Assembly (NCBI RefSeq): GCF_000237925.1
Contig: NC_031502.1
Coordinates: 37,139,612 to 37,203,611 of the forward strand
DNA length: 64,000 nt
DNA from: Schistosoma mansoni
Taxonomy: Eukaryota > Platyhelminthes > Trematoda > Strigeidida > Schistosomatidae
Reading direction: 5' to 3'
A program made the translations under genes and the position numbers. The notes below the pieces were generated by a model. The model made no database searches, had not been told where the DNA came from, and worked only from the letters and a program-made list of their open reading frames with translations. Of this stretch, positions 48,055-59,686 are shown one piece after another. Position 1 is the first letter of the stretch. Each line of letters opens with the position of its first letter.

Positions 48055-48192
48055 ATGCCAGAACAACCCACAGATTATCGTGTAGCTGTATATGGTTCAG
48101 GAGGAGTTGGTAAAACATCACTTGTACTTCGTTTTGTACGTGGAACATTCCGTGAGACATATATTCCAACTATAGAAGATACATATAGACAG
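48055..48192 (+). CDS. DIRAS: Di-Ras-type small GTPase, first coding exon
   Basis: Encodes the first 46 residues, [14 protein letters not shown] onward, very like vertebrate DIRAS2 (MPEQSNDYRVAVFG). The P-loop GSGGVGKT is at residues 14-21 and the effector loop [11 protein letters not shown], with the invariant Thr39, closes the exon. The ATG at 48055 gives exactly the family's N-terminus. The exon ends cag at 48192 before a GT donor (gtgaac), in phase 0. Di-Ras proteins are membrane-anchored signalling GTPases, mostly neuronal in vertebrates; role in flukes is inference. The next coding exon starts at 63643. Confidence 0.93.
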
Positions 48193-49368
48193 GTGAACTA
48201 ACCCTTAACGTCTTAAATTAACTATCATAAATATCGTATATTTCAGTTATTGTCTGTTCATTCAAATTCTTTCAGTTGAATATTTGTGAGCTATATGTTT
48301 CATTCTGTGTTCTAATTAATTTATGTAATGACTTTAGAAAATATCTAGTCTACTTGAAAGATTATTCATGAAGTCGTCCGATAACTGTTTTGATCTTGTC
48401 AAAATTCATTTTGATTATTTCTATCTGCTATCTGTGAGATTAACTTGCTACGCATGTGCGTGATCCCTATGAACTGAAGAACAACTTCGATTTTCAACAT
48501 AATAATCAACAAACAGTACATCTACTAATATGGAGTTCTTTTGTGTGTAAAACTATTTGTACTCAACTCTTCTTTTACTATTATTTGACATGATGATAGT
48601 GTGTAATGTGAGTTAACAAAAAACTCAAGATCATTAATTGATTAACCGATGTCAAAAGGACTATTTATTCATCCACTAGTCAATTTTATTTCATATTTAT
48701 TAAGTTGATCCAGATATATAAGGCTAGTTGATCCAGATATCTCAGATTAAAAGTATTAAACTTTAGTCCGTTCATTTAAAATTTAACAGTCAAGTAGAAA
48801 TGCAATCGTTTTAACAGGTTTTGTGTTCCAATTCAATGCCCACCGTGCTAGCTTCTCTGTAAGGTATCAGTATAAATTATGTACTTAGACGTTTACCATG
48901 TTTTTATCTCCACCAGGTCATGCAAAATTAACTGACCAATCACACTGAATTTGTTATTATGTATAGTATGATAAGTAATTAAGCTAAAATTTATAATGCT
49001 TAATAATATACTTAAGACATAAAGCAAAATGTTAAGGAAATGTAATTTGTGTTATACGTAGTTTACATACACGACCTCCGTTAGTTCCAGTATCAATTAA
49101 ATTCAATCAAGAACTATTTGAAAGGTTATATTTCCTGGATTTCTGTTATAAACTTAAAAATTCTAAAGAAAACTTATGACTAGTGTGGTATTTTCTTGAA
49201 TTTGTAAACATACTGAACAGTTAATATGACCTAAATAAGTCAAATGATAACAATATGGACTTGAATCAACTGAATATGTAGGGAGAAATTGAACATTTTT
49301 GTTTCCATATCTGACACCAATTGAATAGTATGAATGATTGTTATCGAAATAAATATCCCAGCTACCCT
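48193..49368. other. Di-Ras intron, 5' part
   Basis: Start of the intron that runs to 63642. No coding sequence. An imperfect tandem of ttgatccagatat lies near 48705-48740. Confidence 0.7.
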
Positions 49369-49772
49369 TGTATATAATCATCGTATTGAATCTCGTTAGT
49401 GAATAACGGAATAAAATGAGCCAAATACGAGAATGGGTTTTGAATACATGTATTTCTTACAATCGTTGATCTGGACGGACAATCAGGGAAACGAAGAGAA
49501 GGGAGCGAAGCGAAACGAAATGAAGCACAGTGGAGATGGAGAGTGAGCCAACTCTATTTGACCGAGAGTGACGCGATATTTATAGTCTGACCAAAAATAA
49601 ATTACAGACGAGTAATAAATAGGGCAAGGAATTAACACACATACGATCATGTAAAAAAAACAGTCAGCGTTAATAATTGAATAATTGACAATGTCAAGAT
49701 CTGACTTGAGGAGAATGAATAAATTGGTCTATCCAGAAGCTAGAATAACCTATTTGTGCTTGACATGGTACA
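49369..49772. repeat. Unclassified 0.4-kb repeat (copy 1)
   Basis: Similar over about 390 bp to the reverse complement of 52967-53353 (shared gaaacgaagcgaaac-like core, ttagtgaataa start and aatgaataaattgg near the end). Ends TGTATA...GTACA are LTR-like but no target duplication is visible, so the class is open. Confidence 0.55.
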
Positions 49773-50658
49773 ATCCACTACAGAAAATATCATCTAGATA
49801 ATGCAAAACATGTTAGTCTCATTCATCAGCAGACAAGCAACATAGAAGAATAGGTAATATAGCAAGAAAATATCACTAGTCATATTTACAAATGTGTTAG
49901 TCATATTCAAAGTAGAGCTTGCCATACACTGATCTGTCATAGTTTATTTGGTTTGATTATATCATGTTTTATATATTTAAAGAAAGAGATTTAAGTATAC
50001 ATTTTTCGTGATGTGAAATGTTAACTAATTAGTTGATCATATATTTGAAAACCTCTGCTATGGCCATGTTCATCTAGTTGTTTAATGATGATATCTTAAA
50101 GAAACTAAAGAATCTCCGTTATTTCTAACTATCTTAGACTAACGATAGTGATCAATTACGCAATTTAGCTTAACATCAAACAAATTACAAGTATGTAAAA
50201 CAATCAATTAAGGATATTAATAATCAATTATAGATTTTAGTTTTCTATTATTAATTAAAATAGGTTTGTAACAACGATTGTTGTTAGCCCAAACATCACT
50301 GAACAGTACTAGGGATTGAATGACTTTCATTTTGGTTTATAAAATAATTGATAATATAGACTACTGAGTTAATAAGTCCGTGTTTATGAGATAATGTACA
50401 TACCGTGAAATCTAACAGTTGGAAATCTATGGCCATTTAGAAGAATGTTTACGTATGGAACAGAACTTTTGGAGTCCTTATTTTACATTGAATAATCTAC
50501 ATAAGTATTTTATTTGAATAATAATTAAAGTATTCTCTTAATACACGAAGATAAAAACCCATGGTCTTTTATGTCACTTAACCTAATTATATATTTATTC
50601 ATACATATCAGAACTGAAAATAAGTAAATGTATCCATTACTTGAATTAAAACAAACCC
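49773..50658. other. Intron, no feature seen
   Basis: AT-rich intron sequence. Confidence 0.6.
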
Positions 50659-50669
50659 ATAACAGTTTA

Positions 50670-51039
50670 AATTCACTTTGTATTGTTTGTTTGAATCTTC
50701 TCAATGATGTTTAAGACTGCAACTGGTCAGTCTCCTATTGCATTATGTGTAAACTGTGCGTATCGCCTCGACATAGACTTAATTCAGAAGCATCAATAGG
50801 AAGATTCAAACAAACAATACTAAGTGAATACAAACTTCACCTCATTGCACAAGCAAGTGGCTATCAGGACTCAGTAGCTGTGTGGATAACGCGATGGTGT
50901 TTGAAGCGAAAGGTACTGGGTTCGAGTCCTAGAGTGAACATCAATTCTGACATGCAGGTACATCCAGCTGATGAGTCCCAAATAGGACGAAACGCGCATC
51001 CTGAATTCCCCTGCTAGCCACTATCCATCTTTGCTCACA
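50670..51039 (+). mobile_element. Family A SINE in sense in the Di-Ras intron, with TSD
   Basis: 370 bp between perfect 11-bp duplications ataacagttta (50659-50669 and 51040-51050). Inverted tail, then the last part of a sense tail (caataggaagattcaaac...), tRNA-like region (gactcagtagctgtgtgg; B box gggttcgagtcct), linker and ribozyme. The ribozyme keeps CTGATGA, a perfect helix II and GAAA, but the triplet before the cut is AUC and helix I has one mismatch. It lies on the same strand as the host transcript. Confidence 0.85.
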
Positions 51040-51050
51040 ATAACAGTTTA

Positions 51051-51769
51051 TCTCTAATTCAATGAATACATTGAATAAAATAAAAATTGAAACTGTTTAC
51101 ATAATCAATACATCTCTAACTATTCATAATCAAACAAATATAATTAATCATACTTATAATACTTGAATTTAACTGGTAAGTAGTATTCTTAAAAAGAAGG
51201 ACCTAACTGAAAGTCATATGCCCTTAAAAAAGAATATTAACGAAGTTTCAGATTAAAAAAACAAACTTTTTAATTATCATCCAATTAGGATAACAGTTTT
51301 GAAAGCCTTTTGAGAAATAAAAAAATAATTAATTAGGTCAGAAATTTATTTTTTTTTTAAAAAAAAAAAGAAAAAGAAAATAAATTTACGTAGTAGTTAA
51401 GTCCAGTTTAAGTTCAGAATTTCTTAACTAACTAAAAAGTCAAAAGTATATTTTAAAAAGTTCATCACCCCACTCAAACAAAATAAAAAAAATTAGAAAG
51501 AGAAATTTCAACCAGAAAGAAAAGAAATATAAACGATATAATCTATCAGGTGAAAACTCTTATCATTTTTACCATTTAAAGAAAATAATAACTTAAACTA
51601 TGTTATTCATTCGAATCATAAAGAAATAACTGAATAGAAGATTAGGTTTGGCTATTTGAAATAAAAAAAGAACAGACATTATTCAAGGTGATCAATGTCA
51701 TGTGTATCAGGTTCTTTTTAGTGCAGATTAAATCTTATTGACTAAGTTGTAATGTGGCCAATAGCCTAG
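51051..51769. other. Intron, A/T runs
   Basis: A T-run followed by an A-run near 51349-51380 and generally A-rich sequence. No gene. Confidence 0.6.
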
Positions 51770-52160
51770 GTGACTCAACATTGTGTACACCATGTTGAGA
51801 TGAAATGGTGGTTGGAGGTAGTTGACAGGATACCCTGGACGTAGGTTTCGTGCTATTTTAGCACTCGTCAGCAAGGTGTACCTGTATTCTTGAGAAAACT
51901 GATGCTTCCTGATGGAATCGATCCTTTATCACTCAGCTACACTATCAGAGATGTTACCACTGTGCTATCCGGGCCGCGACCGACCTCCTGTAAGAGTGAG
52001 ATTTATTTACAATTGGTTGATCACTGGGTGGTGGGAAAGAACTGACGCTCCCTCAAGATTCGAGGTGCAGCTTGCTGACTAGTGCCAAAATAGCACGAAA
52101 CCTAGGTTCAGGGTTTTCCTGTCGACTACCTCTAACCACCATCTCAAGGTGTCCTGTGTT
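51770..52160. mobile_element. Family C SINE, inverted pair
   Basis: Antisense tail, ribozyme and tRNA-like part (about 51800-51985; antisense A box ccactgtgctatccgg) meet a sense linker, ribozyme and tail (about 52050-52150; cttgctgactagtgcc). The sense ribozyme has lost a core base (CTGACTA). Same inverted plan as families A and B, in an unrelated SINE. Confidence 0.7.
51832..51877 (-). ncRNA. Hammerhead ribozyme, family C, core intact
   Basis: The - strand has CTGACGA, a perfect GUGC/GCAC helix II, GAAA and GUC. Helix I (accttg with cagggt) has six pairs including one G-U. It is antisense to the host gene. Confidence 0.75.
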
Positions 52161-52966
52161 ATTTAAATATTCTACCCTTTTTATGAAACAAGTATTTATT
52201 TATTAAAGTGAAATAATAGTTAGTAGTGAAATCCAACGGTCGTATGAAGGGTTTTGGTTATTTCAATGTACTTGCACTCCATTGTTGATTTTCACTCTGA
52301 CACTTGAACTTAGTACCTTACACTTCAAACCTAAATGAGTTATTATTTGGGCTTTTGAGTCCAGATAGTCATTGACTTATTCAACAGATATGTATATTAT
52401 TAGTAAAAACTTGAATCTTCACATTAATGTTACTAGTCACTGATCAGTCCCTTATCAAGTGACTTATTAGTTGCAATCGTAAACATCTAAAACAAGAAAA
52501 TTAAAATCCTTATAAAATAGAGGTTTTACTTTTCCTAAAAAGTAAGCCTGATTTTATCTTCCATCCAAAACAAAATCGATTGAAATGAGAATAACTTAAA
52601 GGAATTCCATTGATCACTTGTCCTTACTGTTAGGATATAGTTCTTAAACCCACAGTCAACAAAACACAACAAATAAAAATGCAATAGATTATCTTGAGTT
52701 CCTACAACTTGATTTAATGAACGAAACTGTAACATATCTGCGTTAATTTCCTTATCTGAAGATGTTATGGGGCTTGTTATATAGAAATCATTGCTAAACC
52801 TACCACAATTAGCTCATTAGAAATGAATACTTCAGCTTTATTGAATGATTGTGACCTGTGAATTCAAGTGAAGGATAAGATAATGATTTACCAATGACGG
52901 TGAATGTGATCCTTTCTCTATTATTGGATGATTGAAGTTAAAGCATTAGATTTTAATTTGTAATGT
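52161..52966. other. Intron, no feature seen
   Basis: AT-rich; a 66-codon - ORF is unrecognised. Confidence 0.6.
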
Positions 52967-53353
52967 TGGTTGCTATGACAAGCCCACATAGCTTAATCTA
53001 GCTTCGAGGTAGTCCAATTTATTCATCCTTCTTGAGCCACATTTTGACCTTTTTAATTATTCACTTGTCAACCTTGACTTTTTTATGTGAGTACATATGT
53101 GTGCATTGCCTATCTTACTCATCACATGTCTATAGCTTATTTTTGTCTGACCATAAATATTGAGTACCGCTTAATTAAAGTGAGCTGGCTCACACGCCTT
53201 ACCCACCGCGTGTCATTTAGTTTCGCTTCGTTTCTTTAATCGTTTGTCTGGATCAATCATTGTATCAAATATACGTATTCGAAATCCATTCTCGTATTTG
53301 ACTTATTTTCATTCCATTATTCACTAATTTGATTTAAGTCAATGATTATATAC
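52967..53353. repeat. Unclassified 0.4-kb repeat (copy 2, inverted)
   Basis: Inverted partner of 49369-49772, about 3.2 kb away in the same intron. The borders are set by where similarity stops. Confidence 0.55.
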
Positions 53354-53531
53354 GGGAATTAAAGAAATGTATGTTTCTATAGCAATCATCCTACGATATA
53401 ACTGGAGTCAGATAATGGGCCACTAAAAATTCAACATTCTTTGTATTACCAAACAAACTGAAATATCAGGGTACATTTCAATGTTGTTTGCTAATTGAAC
53501 ATTAACAAATAGTTGAATACTACCTTAGTAC

Positions 53532-53787
53532 GATGGTGGTTGGAGGTGGTCAACAGGAAACCCTGGACACGGGTTTCGTGCTACTTGGCACTCGTCGGCA
53601 AGGTGTACTTGTAATCTTGAGGGAACTGGTGCCCCCTGACGGATTTGATCCCGTATCACTCTGCTTCACAGTCAGAGACGTTACCACTGAGCTACTCGGG
53701 CCGCGACCGATCGATAGCATTCGATCAGCAGTAAGAAAGACTTGACACGCATGACATTGATCACCACCTAGTGATCAATCAATTGTG
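53532..53787 (-). mobile_element. Family C SINE, complete, with 13-bp TSD
   Basis: 256 bp between perfect 13-bp duplications actaccttagtac (53519-53531 and 53788-53800). On the - strand: 5' head of about 80 bp, tRNA-like part (A box tagctcagtggta, B box gatcaaatcc), linker ccagttccctcaagatt, ribozyme, tail ending accaccatc. The ribozyme core reads CCGACGA, one base off the rule, so it is likely inactive. This simple, non-inverted copy defines the family. Confidence 0.85.
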
Positions 53788-53800
53788 ACTACCTTAGTAC

Positions 53801-54840
53801 ACTTATCTAATTCTATTTAACTATTTTGATAGATTTCGAGATCTCTACTTTGTAAAATTACTATTTTATTTATTATATTAATCGTAATCAAACAATGAAA
53901 AAAACATTGACAAACTGGTCGATTAGGCAACCAAAAACGAAAACAAACTAAAAGAAAAGAAAAAAAACGAAGTTGAATTTAATTTAAAAAAATAGAGAGA
54001 AAACTTAATCTTATGTAACCCCCTAAGTAAATATAGTTTGTTTTTTTGTTTTCAAAATATTTATGTAATTTGATAAAAGTTTACCTTTTAATTCATTTTT
54101 TTGGTGGGTGGGGGAAACAAAAGTACATTATAACGAAATAGATAGGAAAAAATAAAGAAGAATTTTATTCAATGAAAAAAGATTATTCTCTAATAATTAT
54201 TATTATATAGGAAGCTTATTTCAATAATATAAACATCCTATTTAATATGTTATTTCCTTCAATGAAAATAATATTAAGAAGCCTATATCTATCATTGTCA
54301 GATATTTCTAGACGTTGTCAAGGTAACAAAAACATCTAAATGTTACCCAAACATATAAGATTTCAATCTTTCTAACTCAATGAAAAATAAATAAAGAAAA
54401 TTGATTGATTTTAAAAAGATCAGTGTATATTGTGATGTATAAACTTATAGACAACTGATTAATTACTCAATCAATTCGGTAAATATGTTTTATTTTTAAA
54501 ACAATGTTGAAGGAAATACTACATTTGACAAGTACTTCAATAAATTCTACAGAAGCTACACGTATCCAAACCTATAACCCTGGTTTATATGTCCAGAAAA
54601 ATGTCGTGGTATTTTTGTCCTTTCTTAGACTAGATATGTCTTAATAAACAATGTTACTGAGTTCTCCACATCCTCTACTCGTTTGTTATTCTTTATCACT
54701 TTTCTGTTATATTACTCACTATTTGAAAATCTGAACAATTTTTATCATACACCCTTAATAATCTCCAGTGATTGTTATTTTAAAGTCTATTTATCAAAGT
54801 ATGACCTGCTTCCTGTTTTCAATAACTGATTTGATGGTCA
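53801..54840. other. Intron, A-rich
   Basis: A-rich stretches near 53895-54000 and a G-run (gggtgggggaa) near 54105. No gene. Confidence 0.6.
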
Positions 54841-55403
54841 AATTCATTTTATATTCTTTGTCTGAATCTTATCATTGATATTCACGACTGCAATTGATCA
54901 GTCTCTTATTGGCACATGTGCATACTGTGCGGATTGCCTCGATATTACCTTAAGTCACAAACATCATAAGTAAATATGAGTGGTGGCCAGCAATGGAGTC
55001 CAGGACGCGCGATTCATCCTATTTGGGACTCGTCAGCTGGATGTACCTGCATGTCAGAATTGATGTTCACCATGGGACTCGAATCCAGCATCGTTCGCTT
55101 CAAACACCATCGCGTTATCCACTTAGCTAGTGAGTCCGGATAGTCAATAGCTTATATAATGGGGTGAAGTTTAAATTCTTTTTCGTATTGTTTGTCTGAA
55201 TCTTCACATCGATGTGTAGAACTGCAATTAATCAGTCAGTTATTCGTGATGATCATCTGACAACCAATATTATTCGTCTTACTTTTGATATGAATAAACT
55301 GCGATAACAGGAGTTTTCGGTTAGTGATGTGAAATAACTAAACATCTCAAATAGGATGAAACTTAAATCTTAAATTCCACTGCTAGCCACCATCCATCTT
55401 GAT
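54841..55403. mobile_element. Family A composite, about 560 bp
   Basis: Inverted tail, antisense ribozyme, antisense tRNA-like part (cgttatccacttagctag), then a second inverted tail (ttctttttcgtattgtttg...) and the 3' end of a sense ribozyme module (aataggatgaaac, ccactgctagccaccatcc). The antisense ribozyme has GAAT for GAAA. No clear target duplication. Confidence 0.7.
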
Positions 55404-55909
55404 TAGAACTTTTATTAATTTGTTATCTCCATCACTATCAGCAGTACACCTGTATCCTGACCATCGACTTATACATTTTACTTATTATGAGAAGATATGC
55501 AATCTAATTCACTGTGATCAATGACTCATAAATTGCCTTGACTGATTTAATATTTCACATATAAATGTATAAATACTCATGTAGCCTAATGACGATCTAA
55601 GTGGAAACTTTCTTGTTCACTTGTATGTATTGTTCTGATGTAAAACAAAATTTGTCCCTATATGCCACATCGAAATATAATCAATAAACACTTGTGTGGT
55701 GTTTTACTAAACACACTATCAATTTTCAATATAGTTATTTACTAGGCGAAACAGAGAAATGTATGCAATGTTTAATTATTTCTTCGAAATTCAATATCAA
55801 TTTTATTAAAGGCGGTAAATTACATCAATACATATGTGTTATCATCCCACATTTCTTAATACAGTTTAATTTAATGATAATCAACAGTTTAGAGCCGTGG
55901 AGATTATTG
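55404..55909. other. Intron, no feature seen
   Basis: A 75-codon + ORF (55694-55921) has no recognisable content. Confidence 0.55.
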
Positions 55910-56005
55910 GGTTTTTATTGAGATCATGGACCGATCAATATTATACCACTACTGAAAACCTAGAAGGACTGGATGGCTGTTTCGTCCTAGAATATAACAA
56001 CATAT
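55910..56005 (-). mobile_element. Family B fragment
   Basis: Antisense tail and the start of the ribozyme module only (gagatcatggaccgatc..., gactggatggctgtttcg). Confidence 0.5.
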
Positions 56006-56184
56006 TATATACAGGAACGCTTAATCATATATACAAATAACCAGAAAATTGATTTACCCCCATTAGAACATACACATTATTCTTACGAAAGTATTTTCAT
56101 GAAAAAATAACTTTTGCGGTTTACAATATGAGAATCAATATATCCATTATTTTGCTCAAAAAATGAATAAACAATCCTTTAGAA

Positions 56185-56785
56185 GTGTAAGCAAATATAG
56201 ATAGTGGCTAGCAGTGGAATTCAGGACGCGCGATTCATCCTATTTGGGACTCGTCAGCTGGATGTACCTGCATGTCAGAATTGATGTTCACCATGGGACT
56301 CGAATCCAGCATCGTTCGCTTCAAACACCATCGCATTATCCACACAGCTACTGAGTCCTGATAGCCACTTGCTTGTGCAATGAGGCGAAGTTTGTATTCA
56401 CTTAGTATTGTTTGTTTGAATCTTCCCATTGATGTTTAGGATTGCAACTGGTCAGTCTCTAATTGGCATATGTGCATACTGTGCGTATTGCCTCGATATA
56501 GACATAATTTACAAGCATTGTAAGCAAAGATGGATAGTGGCTAGCAGTGGAATCCAAAACGCGCGTTTCGTCCTATTTGGGGCTCGTCAGCTGGATATAC
56601 CTGCATCTCAGAGTTGATGTTCACTCTGGGAATCGAACCCACTATTCACCTATGTTTACAATGCTTGTGAATTAGGGCAATATCGAGGCAATACGCACAG
56701 TATGCACATATGCCAATAAGAGACTGACCAGTTGCAGTCCCAAACATCAAGAGGAAGATTCAAACAAACAATACTAAGTGAATTT
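56185..56785. mobile_element. Family A full-length composite, 601 bp, with 12-bp TSD
   Basis: Lies between perfect 12-bp duplications aatcctttagaa (56173-56184 and 56786-56797). Left to right: antisense ribozyme and tRNA-like part, inverted tail, second antisense ribozyme with B box, sense tail. Its reverse complement therefore reads inverted tail, ribozyme, tail, tRNA-like part, ribozyme: the plan of 23163-23760 with the segment between the tail arms flipped. The inner ribozyme has core CTGACGA and GAAA but a GUU cut site; the outer has GAAT for GAAA. Confidence 0.85.
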
Positions 56786-56797
56786 AATCCTTTAGAA

Positions 56798-57279
56798 TAC
56801 TGTCAGAATAAAATCACTATCTATTACCCAATTTGCCTACTTTTCAAGCAATCATATAGAAAACAGAATTCATTTTCTTTTCCGTCCACTGAATATTATG
56901 CATAATGAACAATTTTATGTAAAGAATACACCACTACTAATGTTTTTTATCAAGTTTCTTTTTTCGATTTGACCAAAATATTTATCAAGTTATCGATTTC
57001 TGGCTAGATTACTATAAATAATTTTTGATAAATGATAGTAACCATGATAGAAAGATAAATAGACAAGTATTTACAGAATAATTTACGTTACATTGTATCA
57101 AAAAAATTAATTCATAGATGAATTCTCTTTGTATTTGTCCAATGCTTGGTAATTTTCCTACTTGATTATTAAGTCTGTTACAATTATGCTCAGATAAGCG
57201 TCTATTTCTGGCAAACACCAACTTTAAACAAAAGGAGAAACATTATCTAACGTGGCGACCTCCACGATCGATAAATCGA
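56798..57279. other. Intron, no feature seen
   Basis: AT-rich; a 69-codon - ORF is unrecognised. Confidence 0.6.
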
Positions 57280-58740
57280 TGATCTCAAATAGATCACATT
57301 GAGATTAGCCATCATTGGAGGAGCTTGATAGAAAATTGTTGCTCATTCTGGAGCAAATGTTTTGACTCGGATCATTCTCTAGTTTGAGCACGTATTTACC
57401 TACATTTTACTAGACGTAGGAAAGCCATAGCAAAAAACCCCCTTAGAGTTCAACCTAATGATAAAGAAGTTAAGAATATATTTTAGAAACAACTAAAGAA
57501 GGAATTAGTCGGTAGTGGAAATGATATTCGCCCCGATGTAGTTCGGTGTTTTTTTCAAAAAGCTGTGGAAACAGCCATGATATCTACCAGTAACTTGGAC
57601 CAAAAGGTTACAAAAATTCAGTGAATTTTATTGACGTTTACAGCACTGATAGATGCTTGGAAATTTATCCCGTCTAGGTCTAAACAAGATAAAGTGCAGA
57701 GACAGCTTAAACATGGGCTGATAAAAAGCCTACATAATGATCTTGAGCAATGGTGGGTGGCCAAAACAGAGGAGATGGGAAAAGCAGCAGCCATAGTTAA
57801 CCGTAGATAAATGTTCAGACTTATCAAGAAACAAGTATTAAAAATCCGGCTATCTCTGGAACTATCTAGGAAAGAGATGGAACTACTATTCACTATCAGT
57901 TCAGGTGATTGAAGTGATGAGCAGATCACTTTAGGGGGCCTTTCAATTGGCCTTCAGTCACACTTCAGTTACCCACCGTCTACAAGCAACAAGAATCACA
58001 AACCGATGTAAGTCCTCCGACCCTTTGTGAGAATGAAAACTCTACGGGCAATCAAAATCGAAGGTGAGCAGTAAGGTCTTCTGGATTAACCCCTGAAATC
58101 TTTAAGGATGGTGATCCAGTTTTAGCAATTAGATTAACTGAGATCTTGGAGCTAGATTTAATCCCATCTGACTGGTGAAGATGAGAAATCGGATGACGAG
58201 GTAGCAAATCCTCATCAACCGAGTTAGCTGGAACATGTGTTACATATTCTCAACCACCACCTACCTTGACAGGTGATTTTATTTGGTGTGGGAGTGTTCT
58301 TGAGGAAAGCTAAAAGTGGCCAAACCGAAACATGACATTAGTCTATGAAGTCAGTTACAATTGGACTTACCCACGTTAATAGGTATAGACTACATGGTTA
58401 GGGTCCACATGATTATCGCAGCAAATGTTCAAAGACTTTGAATGTCATGGCTCAAAATCGTTTGCGATGGTGCAGATGCATCTATTCTCTATCTTTCTTT
58501 AAATTCTGAGCTTCTAAATTCATCATGACAAGTTATGTGTTTTTATTTCACTAACTTATATTTTCTTCTCGAATCGTATTTTCGGTGCTTTAACTATTCT
58601 GCTACCACCCCTACTGTTACTAACTCTACTCTTCCGAGATTCGACTTGACAACTTCATCTCTCCGTGCAAATCGGGTATGGAAACTTGAACCAATCTACG
58701 CATGTACAGGTTTTAGGTTATGACTAGCTAACAGGTAGAT
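57280..58740 (+). pseudogene. LINE copy lacking its RT core
   Basis: The + strand shows, with many stops, the end of an endonuclease domain (SDHSLVRARI, where family members have SDHHLV), a NPLRVQ linker, HGLIKSLHNDLEQWWVAKTEE, then SPEIFKDGDPVLAIRLTEI-like residues just before the RT fingers (about 58090-58160). It then jumps straight to the C-terminal tail MAQNRLRWCRCIYSLSF (about 58440-58505) and a 3' UTR. The whole RT palm is missing. The residues differ from the other LINE pieces, so this is a second LINE family, probably also RTE-type. Confidence 0.75.
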
Positions 58741-59398
58741 ACAATAAACCAACAGAGAAAGGAACAGATAATTTTTAAATCAAATTGTTTTGCTTCATCT
58801 TAAATGTGAATATTATGTTGTACTCACTGCAATTATTATTGTCAGCTTGTATAATTGAAGACAGCTGATCAATTGTTGTGAATTGATAGCTTACCTACTA
58901 TAAAATACTAACCTTAGTGAACAACTTGTTTATAAAACCTATTCTATTTAATTTTTATATGATCAGACTGGCTAGGGAAGAACTGATCATTGTAAAATAA
59001 TATTTATTATAATGAAACTGATTTTAAACTACTCTCCACTGAGTTGTCTGATTAAATAGAAACGATATTACCAAAGAGTTTATATCAAGGAAATGAAACT
59101 ATTCTAGTTAGAGTTGTGATAAACATTTTGGACTTAAGTTTACTTATCTCAACGTTACTGACAAAAAAGAATAGATAGTTTACTGCGAAACGGACAAATC
59201 AATAAGGTTGAATTGAGAATAAGGATATGATTTGCTTTAACTTTATCCTTCATTTATTACTCCTTGAATAGAAAAAGATCTTAGTTTCAAATCATTATTT
59301 AGACAAGGTATCAAGAAAGGGAATGATTGAACGTCCAATGTTTTATCATTGTTCAGCTTAAATTATGTTAATTGACAGTTATATTCTGTGTAAGTGTG
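58741..59398. other. Intron, no feature seen
   Basis: AT-rich spacer. Confidence 0.6.
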
Positions 59399-59402
59399 CT
59401 AT

Positions 59403-59682
59403 TGTGGTGTGGTCTACTTATATCCATATAAGTAGTATATGGTGTTGGTCAGACATAGAATGTATTTTGACAGAAAACCGATGAGGAAAGAACTGAAACG
59501 AAGCGCAATCGGTAGGAAATTGCATGAACAATGAAATTAGAGAAGAAACGGTGAAGATTGAGACAATTGCTTGTTAATTTGCAAATTGACTGTTCATTGT
59601 ATGGTTGTCAGAATTTACTGAGATAGTCTGTAATTTTACTTAGACACATGCGATTGTCCCCAGTCGTGTTCTGTTCACTACA
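59403..59682 (+). mobile_element. Solo LTR fossil (family L2) with TSD
   Basis: 280 bp, TGTGGTG to CACTACA, with the perfect 4-bp duplication ctat on both sides (59399-59402 and 59683-59686). This copy sets the ends of family L2. Confidence 0.7.
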
Positions 59683-59686
59683 CTAT

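Noticed and set aside
57618-57929. 103-codon ORF on the - strand
   Set aside because: Antisense shadow of the decayed LINE at 57280-58740.
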